The notes beneath the pieces were generated by a model that worked only from the letters and a program-made list of their open reading frames with translations, was not told where the DNA came from and ran no database searches. A stretch of 64,000 nucleotides of DNA, taken from positions 248,001-312,000 of the forward strand of contig JAHQIY010000012.1 in NCBI GenBank assembly GCA_019054805.1, read 5' to 3'. Position 1 is the first letter of the stretch. Every line of letters begins with the position of its first letter. The stretch is from Brachionus manjavacas (lineage: Eukaryota; Rotifera; Eurotatoria; Ploima; Brachionidae). Positions 47,383 through 62,300 of this stretch are shown one piece after another. The translations under genes were made by a program, and so were the position numbers.

Positions 47383-50300
47383 ATGTTTAATAAGCCAAAA
47401 AAAATTATCTACCAAGTAAAGATTTTTAATTATTCAATCTTGTAATTAGTTTTATCCTAAAAAATTTTTAGTATGAGATAAAACTTCCAAAAGACATTAA
47501 GAAGCCTTACTCAAGCAAATTTCTCATTAGTCCATTATTTTTGACAGTCGTGGTCAATGTATCATTGCTGGTAGCTTTTGCCGCAGTTGGCTTTTATATT
47601 GGAATAATTGGTAGTTTGAATTATAAAAAACTTTATGGTGATCATTGCAGCCTAGATTCAGAATGTGAAGCTGGCTTTAATCTACGCTGTCAAAATGGAA
47701 ATTGTAATTGCACAACCTCAACTTTTTACAACCAATCTTTAATGCTTTGTGCTTCAAAACAACCCAACGCCATTCCATGTTCAAACGACAATGAATGCTG
47801 TTGTGATCAAAAATGTGCATTTGATCCAACTAAAAAAATAAATGTATGTTCATGCACCACAGATAGATGGTGGAATGCACAAAATTCTTCTTGCCGTAAG
47901 AAAATGTTCTATCTCTTATTAAATGAGTTAAAATTAAGCATTGTTTTTAAAGAGAAAAAGTCTTTTTACAATGAAGCTTGTTCATCGAGTGACCAGTGTG
48001 CTTTAGAAACAAATTTAGTTTGTTTGAGCAACAAATGTGTTTGTTCATATGCTAGCCTGAATTTTTGGAATGGGACATTTTGTGATGCTGTTCAATCATT
48101 CATGGGAAAATGTAGAATTACTGAAGGATGCAATCCATCTCAAGGACTCGTTTGTAATATTACTGAACAGAATACTTACAAATGCATCTGTCCTCTCTAC
48201 AATTACTGGAATTCAGCTCTAAGTTTATGCAAGACACAGCAAACTAAAGATGATCCATGTGGTACTACAAAAGAGTGCATAAGTGATACAGGTTTATACT
48301 GTGACTCAGTTTGTAAATGTCTTGAAAATTACTTTTGGTCAATAGATAAATGCAGTATAATTTTTTTCATTAATTATTTTCGGACTAATTATAGTTCCGA
48401 TTTTTATATTAATTAAGACTTTTGAAACATAAAAAATAGTTAGATTAAGATTTTGACATTAGGTGTCGTTTTGCTCTAAAAATTTTATCTTTGGAGATTT
48501 ATAGATTTTAAAAGTTAATTTAAAATTAAATTATTTAAAATTGTGTTGCAAAAAAAAATATTTGAAGTAGCTTGAATAGTTAAATTTTTATTTAAACTTT
48601 GATTAAAAACAAATTTTTATCAGAGTTTGAATTTTAACATTAAAAAGAATTAAAATTAGTTTGCTTCTTTTGTATTCTAAATATAATAATTCACTCAATA
48701 ATTTAAAATTAATTTGAAATTTTTTAAATTTAATTTAAATAAGTCAAACTTAGAATATAAAAAAAAGTTTTCTTGAAATTGTGTATTTTGAATTATTTTT
48801 ATAAGCAATGAATTTTTTTGTTTTTACATTTTTCATGTTTAGTCAAACTCAAATCAAAATTTAATGAATTAATTTTAATTTTAAAATTGAAATTTTATAA
48901 AATTCTTTTTATTTTTAATTATTAATTAATATTGAATGATTATAAACTTAATAAGTAAGTGATAAAAATGCTTAAATTTTTAGTTAGAAAAATCAACTAT
49001 GGTGAATCTTGTAATGGAATGCTTCAATGCGATAACACAATTAAATTGGATTGTGTTAATTCTTACTGTGCGTGTACAAACAATAGTTTTTGGAATGGAT
49101 CTTTTTGTGGTATCATAAATTGTTAAATAATTTTATTAAAATAGTTTTTTTTAACTGATAAATTACATTTGTGATATTTACAATTTTTTTTTTAAGTTTC
49201 CTTGATATCAAATGGATTTAATTGTGATAACTATTATAAATGTGACTCAAATCTAGGCCTAAGATGTGACGCAACAAATAAAATATGCGTGTAAGTATTA
49301 GATGAATTAAATTTTGGTAATTTCTTCAGCCAGAATTATAAGCGGGTGTGAAATTAAGAAAATTCAGCTATAATGTATAATATTGAATTTACGCTATCTA
49401 GTGTGACAAGATGAAATAAAGCTATAAGAGACTCACAAATTTTGAATTAAAAATTGAGTGAAAAGTTGAATAGCTGACTTCTAAGTTGTATAATACAAAT
49501 TATTGTCCACATCCAGAATGATTATAAAAATCATAAATTTAATAAAAAAATATCAAAAGAAGTGTAAAAAATAGCAAAATAAAAATAATAAATATTGCTA
49601 TTTTGATTCAAATAAAAAAATTCATTTTTTTTATTCAACTGCGTGTTACTATTTAATTCTCTTTATAACAAATTTTATATTTTTTGATATTTTCTAATCT
49701 TTTATCATTAAAATTAATTACAACTGAACTGGTAGTTAGAATACCAACTTGAGCGCATTTTTTAGAGGCCTAGTTTTTGTATACTTATTGAGTCCAATTA
49801 GTCGTTTAATCATAATATTTTGACGAATATTAAATTCTTTTAAACCATTTTCACAAATTAAAATATTATCCAAGTGGTTTAAAATAAAAATTATTCGTAA
49901 TAAAAATAAATTAGTGGAAAAAAACTTAATCTGTGATTGAAAATTTAATTTTTGGTTGTTTTATTAAATAAGTAGTGTAATTTGCTATTTTTATAGTATT
50001 TCTTACTAATTTTTTTGGTTTGATTTTTCTATCGCTCAAGTATTTTTATCTAATTAGAATAGATAATTTTAAATACATTAACTCAAATTTTTATTTAATT
50101 TGGCATTACTTACCAAGTTAGTCCGAAACAGATCGATGATTTTCGATTAATTTGGTTGCTTTGATACATTAGGCACTTAAGACTATAACAGTTAATTTTT
50201 AGTGGCCTGTTACTTTAGCAGTTTGTTTAACGTGCCATAATACGAAATCAGTTATTGAGTGACCCCCCTGACCCTATAATGAATTAGAAACGCACAAAAT

Positions 50301-53300
50301 ACGCCTATGAATTCGATGTCATCCATTTTTAAGATTTAAAATTTTTTCTTTAATTTTTACAATTTATTATGCAAATTATTATGCCTGATTCTTTTCGTTT
50401 AATAAATTCCAGATATTTTTTTTCTCAAAATCAATTAATTTTGCCGTATATATTTTATTTAATCTTTTGCTTAAAAGAACATTTAATCGTCATAAACAAC
50501 TCGTTATTAATTGGTCTATAATTTAAAAGCCTTTTTTGAATCATAGTAATGTTCGCAGTTTTTTACGCTTTCGAAACTCTACCGAAGAGTTAAATTAAAA
50601 AGTTCTATGATTTCTATTAATGAATTTTTAGGTAAGTTTTTTAACACAAAATTTTGAATTTGGTCAGGTCCTGATGCCGCTTCATTTTTCAATTTTTTTA
50701 AAACAATAATTAATCCATTTAAGCAAATTGGATCGTATAAATTATACTGATTACAATTTCTAAAGAATTCAAATTTAGAATTAGTTGTTTGAATTCTTTC
50801 TCAATATCAATTATATCAGAATTAGGATTAAATATTGAAAATAAGAATTATCCGATAAAGAGGCTTCAACTTTAATTTTTTTAGCTTATTTACTCTATTT
50901 TGATTCTTTTTTTTATCTAATTTTATAAGCTTTAATTTTATTTTTATTTTATTTTTTTATTTTATTTTTAATTTATTCTGAAGCAGCTTTAGCTCGGTAC
51001 AGAAAACAAATAAATAAAATAAAAAAAAATAAAGAGGCTTTTAACTCAAATTTAAGGTAAATAAATTTCTGCTTTGTTTTTGAGAGCGAATTTTCTGAAA
51101 ATATCTTTTACATTTCCTACGTTCTTTTATAAGATTTAAAATGTTAGGGGGAAGACTGTTTATATAATTTTTCTGAGATTGGTAAGGAATGCTTTTATAG
51201 GAAGCAGAAATGCTATTTTTTTGTAACTAACAAAAAAAGGATTTCATTTTAATAGCACACTTTATCTTTTAAACTATCCAGTAAAACTTCCATATCAAAC
51301 CAAGAACCAAGAACCACTCCAAAATCTTCTTTTAGCATTTGCTAATAAACATACTTAAGTATTATATATCCAAGCCGCCAATTAAAGTAATTAATAAAAT
51401 ATAAATAATAACTAGGGAATAACTTTAAAGTGTAATGTTAGCTACGAGATAACATTAGCTAACATTAAGCCGCTTACAAATAAATTTTTGTAAATGTCAG
51501 TGAAAAACATTATTTCAACTCAAAGATAATAATTCCTTTCAGAATGAGCATTAAAAATATCGCTGAATAATTCCAACTTTGTTTTCTTATGTAGTAGTAG
51601 TAGTAGTAAGATTTCAGTTCTTCACTAATTCTCGTCTCAATCTCGCTCTCCTATTGCCTCTTGGCGCAGAGATGGAAGTCGGGTCGGAAAATTCAACATG
51701 CTATATTCCTTTTGCAATTTTAAGCTGCTGTATCAAATCGCCCCTCAATAGCCTCGCCTTTAGATTGCTCAAACCCAGCTTTTTGCAATGTTCAACAAAG
51801 TTTAGGTCTCGAAGACGACCAGGAACCTTTGTCGCCCTTCGCATTTCGCGCTCTACCACGTTGATATCCCCGTGTTGGTATGGATTCCAGACTGAAATTG
51901 AAAATTCGAATTAGGGTCTTACATACGTAGTGATTAGCTTCTTCCACACCGTTTGGTTTCTTGTTCTATAGGTCTTCTTTAGAATACCAAGCACCTGACT
52001 TGCTATGCTTGCTGAACTAGTAGCTTGTTCTTGCAAATTTCATGTTTGAGATAAGAATGATACCAAGATCACGTTCTCTCGTTATTACCTCGATAGGATA
52101 AGAAGGGCCATTAATTTCATTTAAGCTGTACATGAAATTACTATTGCGTTTACCACAGTGCATGAATCGGCATTTACTGAAGTTTAGCTTCATCCACTAA
52201 TCATTACACCACTTCTGCACGGCTTCTAGATCTTGTTGAAGCCTTAACCAATTTCAAATTACGAGTTGTTGTCAAGATCTTGCAGTCGTCGGCAAAAATT
52301 TTGCAAGTTTTCAGAAAAGAATCTGGTAAGTCGTTGATAAATGTAATAAATAGGGCAGGTCCGAGAACGCTGCCTTGAGGAACTCCAGATGCTTATAAAT
52401 TTACTTTTTAATTGTTGTTCATATTAAAAATATTGAAAGTACGACGCTTATCATTGATTACTGAAAAGTCTAACTCATTGATTATTCTTTATTTAACCGT
52501 TTTCATTTTCCCCTACGTAGCCCTTTTATTTTGTTCTAGCGTTTAGTTAACCACCTAAAATGAATTTTCTGCATAAATAAAAATAGAAAATTGGATAGAT
52601 AAAGACTAAATATTATTTTAGCGGTCTGTTCCTTTAGCGTTATCTTATCCTACAGTGGTGTTCCGGATTTAGTAATTTACGATAATTTACCTAAAAGATA
52701 GTAAATTAACCGAATTTTTTATTTACTTTTTAGCAGCTTTATTCAATTTGTTAACATAATCTAAAAATTATTCGTCTTAATCTATTTTGGTTCACCTTAA
52801 TTCTATTTTAAACAGAAAAATTGGATGAACCAATAGCTCACAAAATCTGAGAACAATAATTTTTCGGATAATAAGTGATTCACCTAACCGACATTTTAAT
52901 ACTAAATATTAAACCAGATATTAATTAAAGTAATAGGAAATCAAGGAGGTTGGTCAAACATTTAAAAAGCGTTTTAACTATTTAAGATATTTTTTTTAAA
53001 GTAAAATTTAAAAAAAATTTTTTTCAAATTAATTTAAAATTTTAATTAATCATTTTTAATCATTTTTTATCATTTTTTACTATTTTTTACCATTAAATTG
53101 ATAACATTTTACCAAAATTTACGTAAATTAAGGTATTTTTTTTTTCATAATTTTGAATATAAATATTGAAGGATAACAAAAATTATTTTTTTTTTGAAAA
53201 GTGCCAAATTATTTCAATTTTTGGACAATTTTTTTTATAAATTTACGTAAAATGATCGAAATTTACCAAAATTTACGTAAAATCTAAAAAATTTACCTAA

Positions 53301-56300
53301 ATATATTACGTAAAATTCGGTAATTTTCTATTTTTTACGTAAATTATCGTAAATTACTATATCCGGAACACCACTGTATGAAAATTATCATATTATAAGA
53401 TAAATATCATTTTAGATATATTCTTTTGTAATGCTATTTCTAAAGTTCTAAAAAAATTTTTTTAATAAAAAAAGGTGTCCTTCAACGCATTTTTGGTCGG
53501 ATATTCCTAAAAGATGCAGTAAGTATTTTTCACCAATTGTAACAATTTAACTGGGTTGGCTTACTCTATCGAGTTTTATATTTAATTTTGTTAATTCAAC
53601 AATTTTTATCAAACATTTTTTTATTAAATTTTTTTAATTTTCGAATTGAAATTCATTCAAATAATTAAAAAGATTTAAAGAATTTTTAGAATTTTTATCT
53701 ATTTTACATTATTTTGAAGAACCATAAACTCCAGTCAATTACTCGTTAATTAATTTTGATTGAATCTCTTTGTAATTTGAGTTTAGTTTCGGCAATTTCA
53801 TACTAACACACTATCAAAATTTTTAAATTTAAATATCAGACTCGGAATCTTCAATTTTGAATTTTGAATTTATTTTAAAGAGCTTTTCAATTTGACAAAC
53901 TATTGAACCACTTTCGACACAGATCTCTTGCCCAGATATTACTGTTCTGTTTCGTTCTAATAATAAGGAAATTTTTTGATAAAATTAAAATGATACAATC
54001 AAATAAATAAAATCTTGAAAAATTTTATTTTTTTTAATATTTAACTCTATTCATTAAATAATCAATAATTAAAATGATTTCAAAAAAATATTCTTTAGTG
54101 ATGATTTTTAACTTTTTATTCAGATAATCATTTTTTATCAAAAAAAATTAGTATTAAATTTTGTCTGAATTAAATAAAATAAAAATTTAGTTATGCAAAA
54201 AAATAATTAATTAAAGTCAAAAACAATTTTTTGGGTTAAATTCCATTATTTTTAAACTGAAATTTTTTTTTTCTAATTTGTTGAGGGTTGAAAATGGCAA
54301 AATTGTCAAATTAAATAATTAGCGTTTCAAAAGTTGGTTGAAATGCCAATTAAGTATAAAAAGTTGTTTTAACTTAAAGTTGTTTTAGCTAAAGCTAAAG
54401 TTAGCAAAACCCAGAAAATATTTAGAAGAGAAATAATTTTTTTTTTATGTTGTTAATAATTAATTAAAATTGACTAATTACTCAGAACAAAGCTACCGTA
54501 AACCTTTGCCCAGCATACTAAGAATAAACCTGAAATTTAACCGGAATTCTATATGGAATAGTTCCAATCGAAACCATGTTAGTAATTTTTTTGAATTTTT
54601 TGAGAATTCAGTTTAAAATTAAGAAATGTTCTATTAATAAAACTAAACTAATGTTCTAATAAATTTCTGACGTTTATTCCAGAATAAAAAAAAAAAAACT
54701 AAAAAAATGGAGAGTTAAATTCGAATTCGTTTATAAGTCAAAATTAAGGATTCTTCCAATTTTTGAGTTTATTCTATGTGTAAAAAATGAAAAAAATCGG
54801 AACTAAATTTAATAAATATATGTATATAATTGAAATTTTATTTGCTTGGGCTGATAATTTTTCCATTTTCATCTCTAGGAAGTCTCTTACGACCCCTTTT
54901 TTTTACTGCTGTATTTTCTTGAGAATCTGTATTGTTTACAACAGGCTGTGGCCGAGGCCGAGTATTTTGAACTAAAGTCTGGGGTCGGGGCTGAGATTGA
55001 AGTTGGCTATTTAAATCATTTAAAACATAACGCCCTGATAACTGGAATCGTTGAGTCTGAGCTTGAGAAGTTGTTACAGGAGTGACATCATTTAGATTAC
55101 GATTTGACAACATGTTAGGATGTGTAAAAAGATCATGAGAACTAACACATTAGAAGCAAGCTGAATATTTAAGATGTCATTAGATTGTAGTGTAGATGTT
55201 GGCCTAGCTTGTTCTGGTTCAATTTCATCACTTTCTTGGAAATTTAATGCAGATACATTTTCCTCCTCTAAATTTTCATCAAAATTGTCCTCGTCATCGA
55301 AACCCATTATTTTCCTTCCTCTTCAATATTATCAATATAGGTGTTAAAAACAAGATTTTTGGAGACTAATTCTTTCAATGTTTTATGCAAGCTGTTTTGA
55401 CAAGTAATACCACATGACTCAAAAGAATTTTTAATTATATGAGACTCGAAAGCTTCCCATATTTCTGATAACCATTGAATTGATAAAACGTAACCAGGCG
55501 ATCTAGTATTTCCATGGATTGTATAAGTTCTTTGGGCGGTTCTTGACCATTCTGTCTATTTGGCACAGTAAGCTTTTTTGATTTTGGCGAACCATCTTAC
55601 ATCAGCTGGTTGAAGTATGTTGGTCATTCGAGGAGGGATGAATATATACTCAACTCTTAATTTATCCAATGTGGTTCTCACCTTCTCCGTTATATGACAT
55701 CTTGCAGAATCCAAGTATAAAGTACTGTTTTGTTGATCACTCATTATTGTGGCTAAGTATTCACAAATCGTATCTTCATTAAAAATACCACTAGGTTTGT
55801 AAATAACTCGTATATTGTCTGGTAGTTGAAAATTTTCAAATTCTTTAGTTCGAGGCACAAGAAGAAATAATGACATTTTTCCACCATCAGAAGAACCTGT
55901 ATAGATAGCTGAAATGCGTACTAATTCGGCTCCATTTGAATCGATTTTTACTCGCTTACTCCCTTTAGTAGCATAAGTATAACGACTTGGACAATCTAAA
56001 TATATTGCGGTTTCGTCCATTTTAATAGTTTTTTCGTGTTAAAATTACGCTCACGAAATACTTCTGCAGCTTTGTTCAAAAAATCAGCTATAACTTGGTT
56101 ACAGTTTACAGGCAATTCGCGACCAGTTGTTGTTACACGACGAAGTGTTATGTTGTGTCTATTTAACCACCCAAAAAGCCATCCGTCACTAGCTTGAAAT
56201 GCTAAATAACTGCTAATACTGTGTTCATAAATCTGACGATGAATTTCAAGTGCTTTTGATTTTAACGCCAAGCCACTGACACATTTATATTCAGATCTTT

Positions 56301-59300
56301 GTAGGTCAAACCATAATAAAAGACGGTTTTCTATTTCAGGAAACCTGGCCGTTATATTCTGAATAACTCGAATTTTGCTTCTTTTGTAAGTAGTATCAGC
56401 AATCTCGTTTTTCTGCTTCACCCAATTACTAATTATTCTTGGTTGAATGTTGAATACACGACCTGCTTCACTTTGATTATTACCGTTAGTTTGTAGATAT
56501 TCTAATACTTCTTGTTTCGTATCGAGATAGTAAATAGTCCTTTATTTGGTAAGGTTTTTATTTGAAACACCAACTTCTCTTTGAGCAAGCTCAGGTGTAG
56601 TTTCTTCATCACTTAAAATCATTTTCCCCAGAAACAAAATAAAAGTATGCAATATTTTATTCAAGAAAAAGTATCAAACTTAAGATGCTTCAACGCAGTT
56701 TTGAAAATTTTTTTCATTTTTTACACATAGAATAAACTCAAAAATTGGAAGAATCCTTAATTTTGACTTATAAACGAATTCGAATTTAACTCTACATTTT
56801 TTTAGTTTTTTTTTTTTTATTCTGGAATAAACGTCAGAAATTTATTAGAACATTAGTTTAGTTTTATTAATAGAACATTTCTTAATTTTAAACTGAATTC
56901 TCAAAAAATTCAAAAAAATTACTTTAACATGGTTTCGATGGGAACTATTCCATATAGAATTCCGGTTAAATTTCAGGTTTATTCTTAGTATGCTGGGCAA
57001 AGGTTTACGGTATTTAGACAATTTTTATTAACTCGCCGTTTTATGCTTGAAATATTTTAAAATTTAATAAAAAAAGAGAAAACTCTTTATTTAATAAAAT
57101 CAGTGATTTTTATTTCAAAAAATCAAATATTAAAATTAAATAAATTGTACTTTATTTTGTTTTTGAATATCAATTTGATAATTCTCTTAAAATTTTTTTC
57201 CAAAATTTCGACAAAAAAAATATAAAACTGTTTTAAAAATATTTCTTTAAAATTTAATGTTAAAGATGGTTTTTCACGTTAAGCATTTTTTTCACATTTT
57301 TCAATGATACTTTAAGTCCAAATTATTAAAATATTCCAACCGCATGAAACTCAAAATGTCTCTTTTAATAAAATAAAATCATTTGTCTATCTTTTTTAAA
57401 AATTGAATTAATGCGTTAAATTATTTTAAATTTAATAAATTTTTTATATCTTAAAAGAAATTTTTTCGAATTTTTTTAAATGCTCATTTCCAGTGTGGTA
57501 TCAAAATTGCAAATTTTTGATAGCGTGGAAGATTTGAATTGCCGGAACCTTATTTCTTGATTCTAGATTTTAAATGTTAAAACGAAAAAAAAATCAGACA
57601 ACTAATTAAAATTTTTTTAATTTGTTATAAACCTTAAATTATGAAATATAGTTCTCTCCGGACCTGTTAGGATCTAGTGGTTCGCGGTTATAAGGCAAAT
57701 AATAAAAGAAATTAAATAATAACAACTTTATTGATAAATGACCACTTCTAGCCTGAACAAATAATAAAGAAAAAAATGGAGAAAAGAAAACAACAATAGT
57801 TTCAAATTTCTTTCTGATCGCACATGTCTAATATTTTCCACAGTGTTAAATACTATCACTTGCTAAGCGCATGAGATCATAGTATTGCACTGTGAAACTA
57901 TAGACATAAGTTGAATAGAGTCGGTGTTGTAGTTATTGAGAGAACTACAACAAATTAACAAAAACTAATATATATTAAAAATGGATTTCTAAATTTAGAA
58001 AAAATTGTTTTTACTAGTTAAAGTAAGTCAAAGTTAATTTAAGTGTTCATCCTTAATCTATAACCTTAAAATAAATGTTTGTATTTCGTTTCAGAGTTAA
58101 AGGAAGTAAATGGTATTGGATGTACTCATTCAATTCAATGTCAAACTGAAAACGGACTCGACTGTGTAAACAATCTATGCATGTAATTTTTCTAATTAAA
58201 AAAAATAGAATAAGAAGTATTTGTATTTTTTGGCTAGTTGTGCTTATGACCATTTCTGGTCTGGGACAGAGTGCAGTAATTTTTACTGGTAAAGCAACCA
58301 TGAATTTTTATAACAATAACATTTAAAGACCTCAAACGAAGCATTAACTTAATCTGTAATTTTGCATACCAATGTCAAGACTTTAAGGGTCTGACTTGTC
58401 TAGGAACAGCAGCTCTTAAGACATGTCGATGTGTAAATCAGCAATATTGGAATGGAATATTTTGTGGTAATTATATTTTTTCTTTTTTTGGAAAGAATTT
58501 TAATTATTAAAGTTTTTAATTAGTAAATAGATTAAATTACAATGAAAGCTGTAGTTTCGATTCTGAATGTAGTCATCAAATTGGTCTTGCTTGCTATGGG
58601 AAGTGTTTGTAAGTTTATAAATAAAATTTTAGCAAATCGAAGTTCTTGATCTACCTGAAATTTCTCCTACTAACCGGTGAGTCATAATGTTTTGGACAAA
58701 TTTTAAAGTTATAAAAAAATATGAAAAGATAATGGGAGAAGGCTGAAATTTTACAAACTTTTTAACTTATTCCTCTTGCTAATTTTTTTTGGTATAGGTT
58801 TCGACTTGTGTATACTTGAACTTTTCTCTAGCAAAAAACTTACCTGCTATCCTTTAAACTCAGTGTCCAAGATCTAAAAATTTTTTTTGTTGAAAAAATA
58901 AACAGTATAATCAAATTTTAGATAGTTTTAGCTCTCTAACGACCCTTAGATCATATTTTTATCATTTTCGGTTCATAAGGTATGCTCATAAAAAAAGATT
59001 CCGTACTTTATTTTAGAAAATTAAAACTCAACTCTTTTAAAAAAATTTGTTTATGGCAATATTCCCCGATTGATATTTCATTGGCTCTAACCCTTTTATT
59101 AAAGCTTGAAACTGCTATTCTTTTTTTAGATGATTAATCTCAGATTAAAATTAAACTATACTTTTTTTAAATTTTGTTAGTTTAATTCTTATCGGATATT
59201 ACTTAATATTTTAGTTTTTTTTACATAATCTTCTTTATTTTTTATTCTTTTTCAAAAATAAAATAAAAAATTTACAAATTTTTTGAATAAAATTTTAATT

Positions 59301-62300
59301 ATGGCTTAACCCAAAGCATTTAGACAACTTGCTGTTCAGAATGGGCAATCAGTAATATCATAGAAATTCTTGCAGGTGAAGCTTCGCGTAGTTGAACAGT
59401 TTAAAGTAAGGTATGATTTTTTGTCCACCAAACAACAAATTTTTTTCTTTCATTAATTTGTAACTTTCAAATTTGTCCAAAACAATATGACTTACCTGTT
59501 ATAAATAGGAATAATTAATTATTAATTGAATTACTATTTTTTTTTTCTATTAGGATAAGAAACCCGATTATTTCACCAATTAAATCTTTATCTCCTTTTT
59601 AAAAAAAATTAGAAATTGATGACAAAATTAAGAAAGGGCGTATAATTTTTACTTTTTAATTTTTGCAACAAAAAAAACTAAATTTAGAACAAAATTTTTT
59701 ATTTATTACTTTTTTTTAAAAAAATATAACACTATTTAAGTTAGTAGAACAAAAAAATAAAATTAAAAAGTTTCAGACTCTCCACAACTAATGATGCCTA
59801 TTTCCATGATTCCTTGAGTTTCAATCTGATGTCTTGTAAATCAAATGAGTTAATAAGTAAAAAAAAACAAGAAAGATAAAATAAATTTCAAAGCGGAAAT
59901 TTATTGAACATTATGAGATTAATAAATAATTAATTTTTTTTTGGACTGTTTAAGAGTTCCATTTTAATCTATTATGTATAAATAAATTAAAATAGTGATA
60001 AATAATAATAAAAATAATAATAATATAAGTTACAACAAGCTAGCAAGCTAGACTTGCGAAGATGAGAAACAGTAGAATCCCATCTATGGTAACTGTGGTT
60101 TGTACAATGAGTTTAGAGCACTTTCACTTCCAGCTCTGCCTTCATTACATTGAAGATCGATTATTCCTTAGGTCACAATTCCCTCGTATCGATTCTGCCG
60201 AACCTCAGGACTTCATCCATGGTAGGTTTCTCCTTACGTCTGTACTAACCTAGTCAGTTCTTGAATTGGTTGACGGAAATGGATTGTACGATCTCTTGGG
60301 TTAGGACGTTCGATGGCATTGTCACTCTATAAGTGAAAAAGTGCTCTCTCAGTTGGCTGTTGGCTGGGACTGGTCGGACAAAGCTGTGCTGGTTGGAGCT
60401 TCTTTTTGTTCTACCGTTGACTTTGACAGACGGGGCTATATGCCAGTTTACAATATTGTTGCCTGTGTAAAATTTAGTTTCACCAGTCTCTCACTGTAGT
60501 CAAAGTTTTTAAACTGTTTGACCAGTTTGGTAGCTCTTCTTTGGACATTCTCTATAGAGGTGATGTTTTCCTTAGATGTGGTGACCAGGCCACAGCAGCG
60601 TATTTTAGATGTGGGCGGACTAAGATGGTGTAGAGGGTTCTGAAGATGGTCGGTGTCCAGCATTTGAAAGTCTTTCTAAGGATACTTAGTGCACTTGTTG
60701 CTTTTGACATCGCATTCGATATCTGGTTCTCCGATTTCAAGTTGGAGGATAAAATAATGCCAAGGTCACGTTCCACTTCAGTATATTTCAGAACGTGTCT
60801 GTTTGAGGAATCTGTCTTTTCCGTGATGAGTTGTGATCTAGAACAGCTTTTTCTGACTTATTTCCATGACTTTGCATTAATCCGGGTGGAACGTATTCCT
60901 TGGCCCAGTCGACAAGGGCGTCTAGGTCTTTCTGGACAAGCTCAAGGTCAACGCTATTTTTAATCACCCCGATAAGTTTGCTGTATTGTGCAAAAGGCTT
61001 GATAATGTAATTGACAACTGCCGGCATGTCATTTATGAAGATTACGAAGAGGAGAGGTCCGAGGAAGCTCCCCTGAGGGACTCCACTGGTTACAGGTTTC
61101 CATTCCGAGTAGCTGTCACCAATCATAACTCTTTACTTCCTACCGCTTAGATAACTACTTATCCAGTTCCTTCGATCTTGGCAGAAGCCGAGTTGCTTCA
61201 GCTTGAAATGGAGTGACTCGTGACATACTTTAACGAAAGCCTTATGAAAATCTAAAAAGACAACTAAGGTTTGATGGCCATTGTTAAAGGCATCCGTTAT
61301 CGTATCCATTGTCTCCAGGAGATTCGTGATACAAGACTTGTTTTGTACAAAACTTTGTTGATCCTTGTTCGTTATTAATTAGGTGTTCCATCATCAGATC
61401 CCTGACCATTCTTTCCATAATCTTACATGGGAAAGTTGTGAGTGAGATTGAGCGATAGTTTGCTGGATCAGTCTTGTCGCTTTTCTTGAATACTGGGGTG
61501 ATTTTCGCGTTTTTCCAGCACTCTTGTACATTTTGAGCGAGTTCCTGAATATGCTTTTGAGTAATGGATCGAAAGTTTCCGAGCAGCTTTTTAGTACCAA
61601 TGGATGAATGCCATCCGGACCTTCAGATTTTCAGGTATTTAGTTAAGACAGTGCCCTTATTACCTTATTTATTGTGAACAATTATTCAGGTTAGACTGAG
61701 CATTGGAATCTTATGATTTGACTGAGCTCTATACTCTTACTCTTAAATCAAAATTTATTTGACATTAAATACCTAAAAAAAATAAAATGTATTTATTTAG
61801 TTGCTAATTTAGTATTTTAGATTTTTAATTACATATTATTTCTATTTTATAAAAGTCGTTAAAACGCGCTAAAAAAGATTTAATTTACATTTTATTTGGG
61901 TAAAAATCTTAAAACTTTTAAAATTGATATTAGATATTAGAAAATTACCAGAACTTCAATTTGCCTTAACTTCAATTTGCTTAGGTATGTTTTTTTTTTT
62001 TAGATGCATTTCTGAAAGACATTGGAATGGAAATTATTGTGGTTTGTTTTTTAGTATTTTATGTTTTTATTCTAACAAATCTTGAAATTAGGTCTCTTTC
62101 AGACTAACTTTTGTCTGTTGACAATTTAGTAATAAATCTTCCTCTTTGTGCAGTGAAAATGATTTTAAAAACTGCCATAAAAAAGTTTTGAAACTTTTAG
62201 AGAACTTAAATTGAAAAAAGCCTTTTAATGATTTAATGATTTTTCTCTGTTAGAAATTAAAAAAGCTCTTCTTCAAGTTCACCTGGTTTCATTGGAATTC

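Larger units (their letters stand above)
54496..57010. mobile_element. Pogo-family DNA transposon with ~300-bp terminal inverted repeats
   Basis: The ends start CCGTAAACCTTTGCCCAGCA and are flanked by TA (54494-54495 and 57011-57012). The inverted repeats run from the ends to about 54797 and back from about 56706, ~300 bp each, with only a few mismatches. Between them, on the minus strand, lies a broken CENP-B/pogo-type transposase. Both the TA duplication and the DDE_1 domain fit the pogo group. Confidence 0.92.

Noticed and set aside
51579..51914. Plus-strand 111-codon frame
   Set aside because: It is antisense to a recognisable LINE C-terminal region on the minus strand and has no features of its own.
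57667..57952. Solo LTR
   Set aside because: It has TG...CA ends, but no target duplication, no partner LTR and no primer-binding site; kept only as a low-confidence remark.
60062..60963. Plus-strand frames over the LINE remnant
   Set aside because: Shadows of minus-strand LINE coding sequence ([19 protein letters not shown]).
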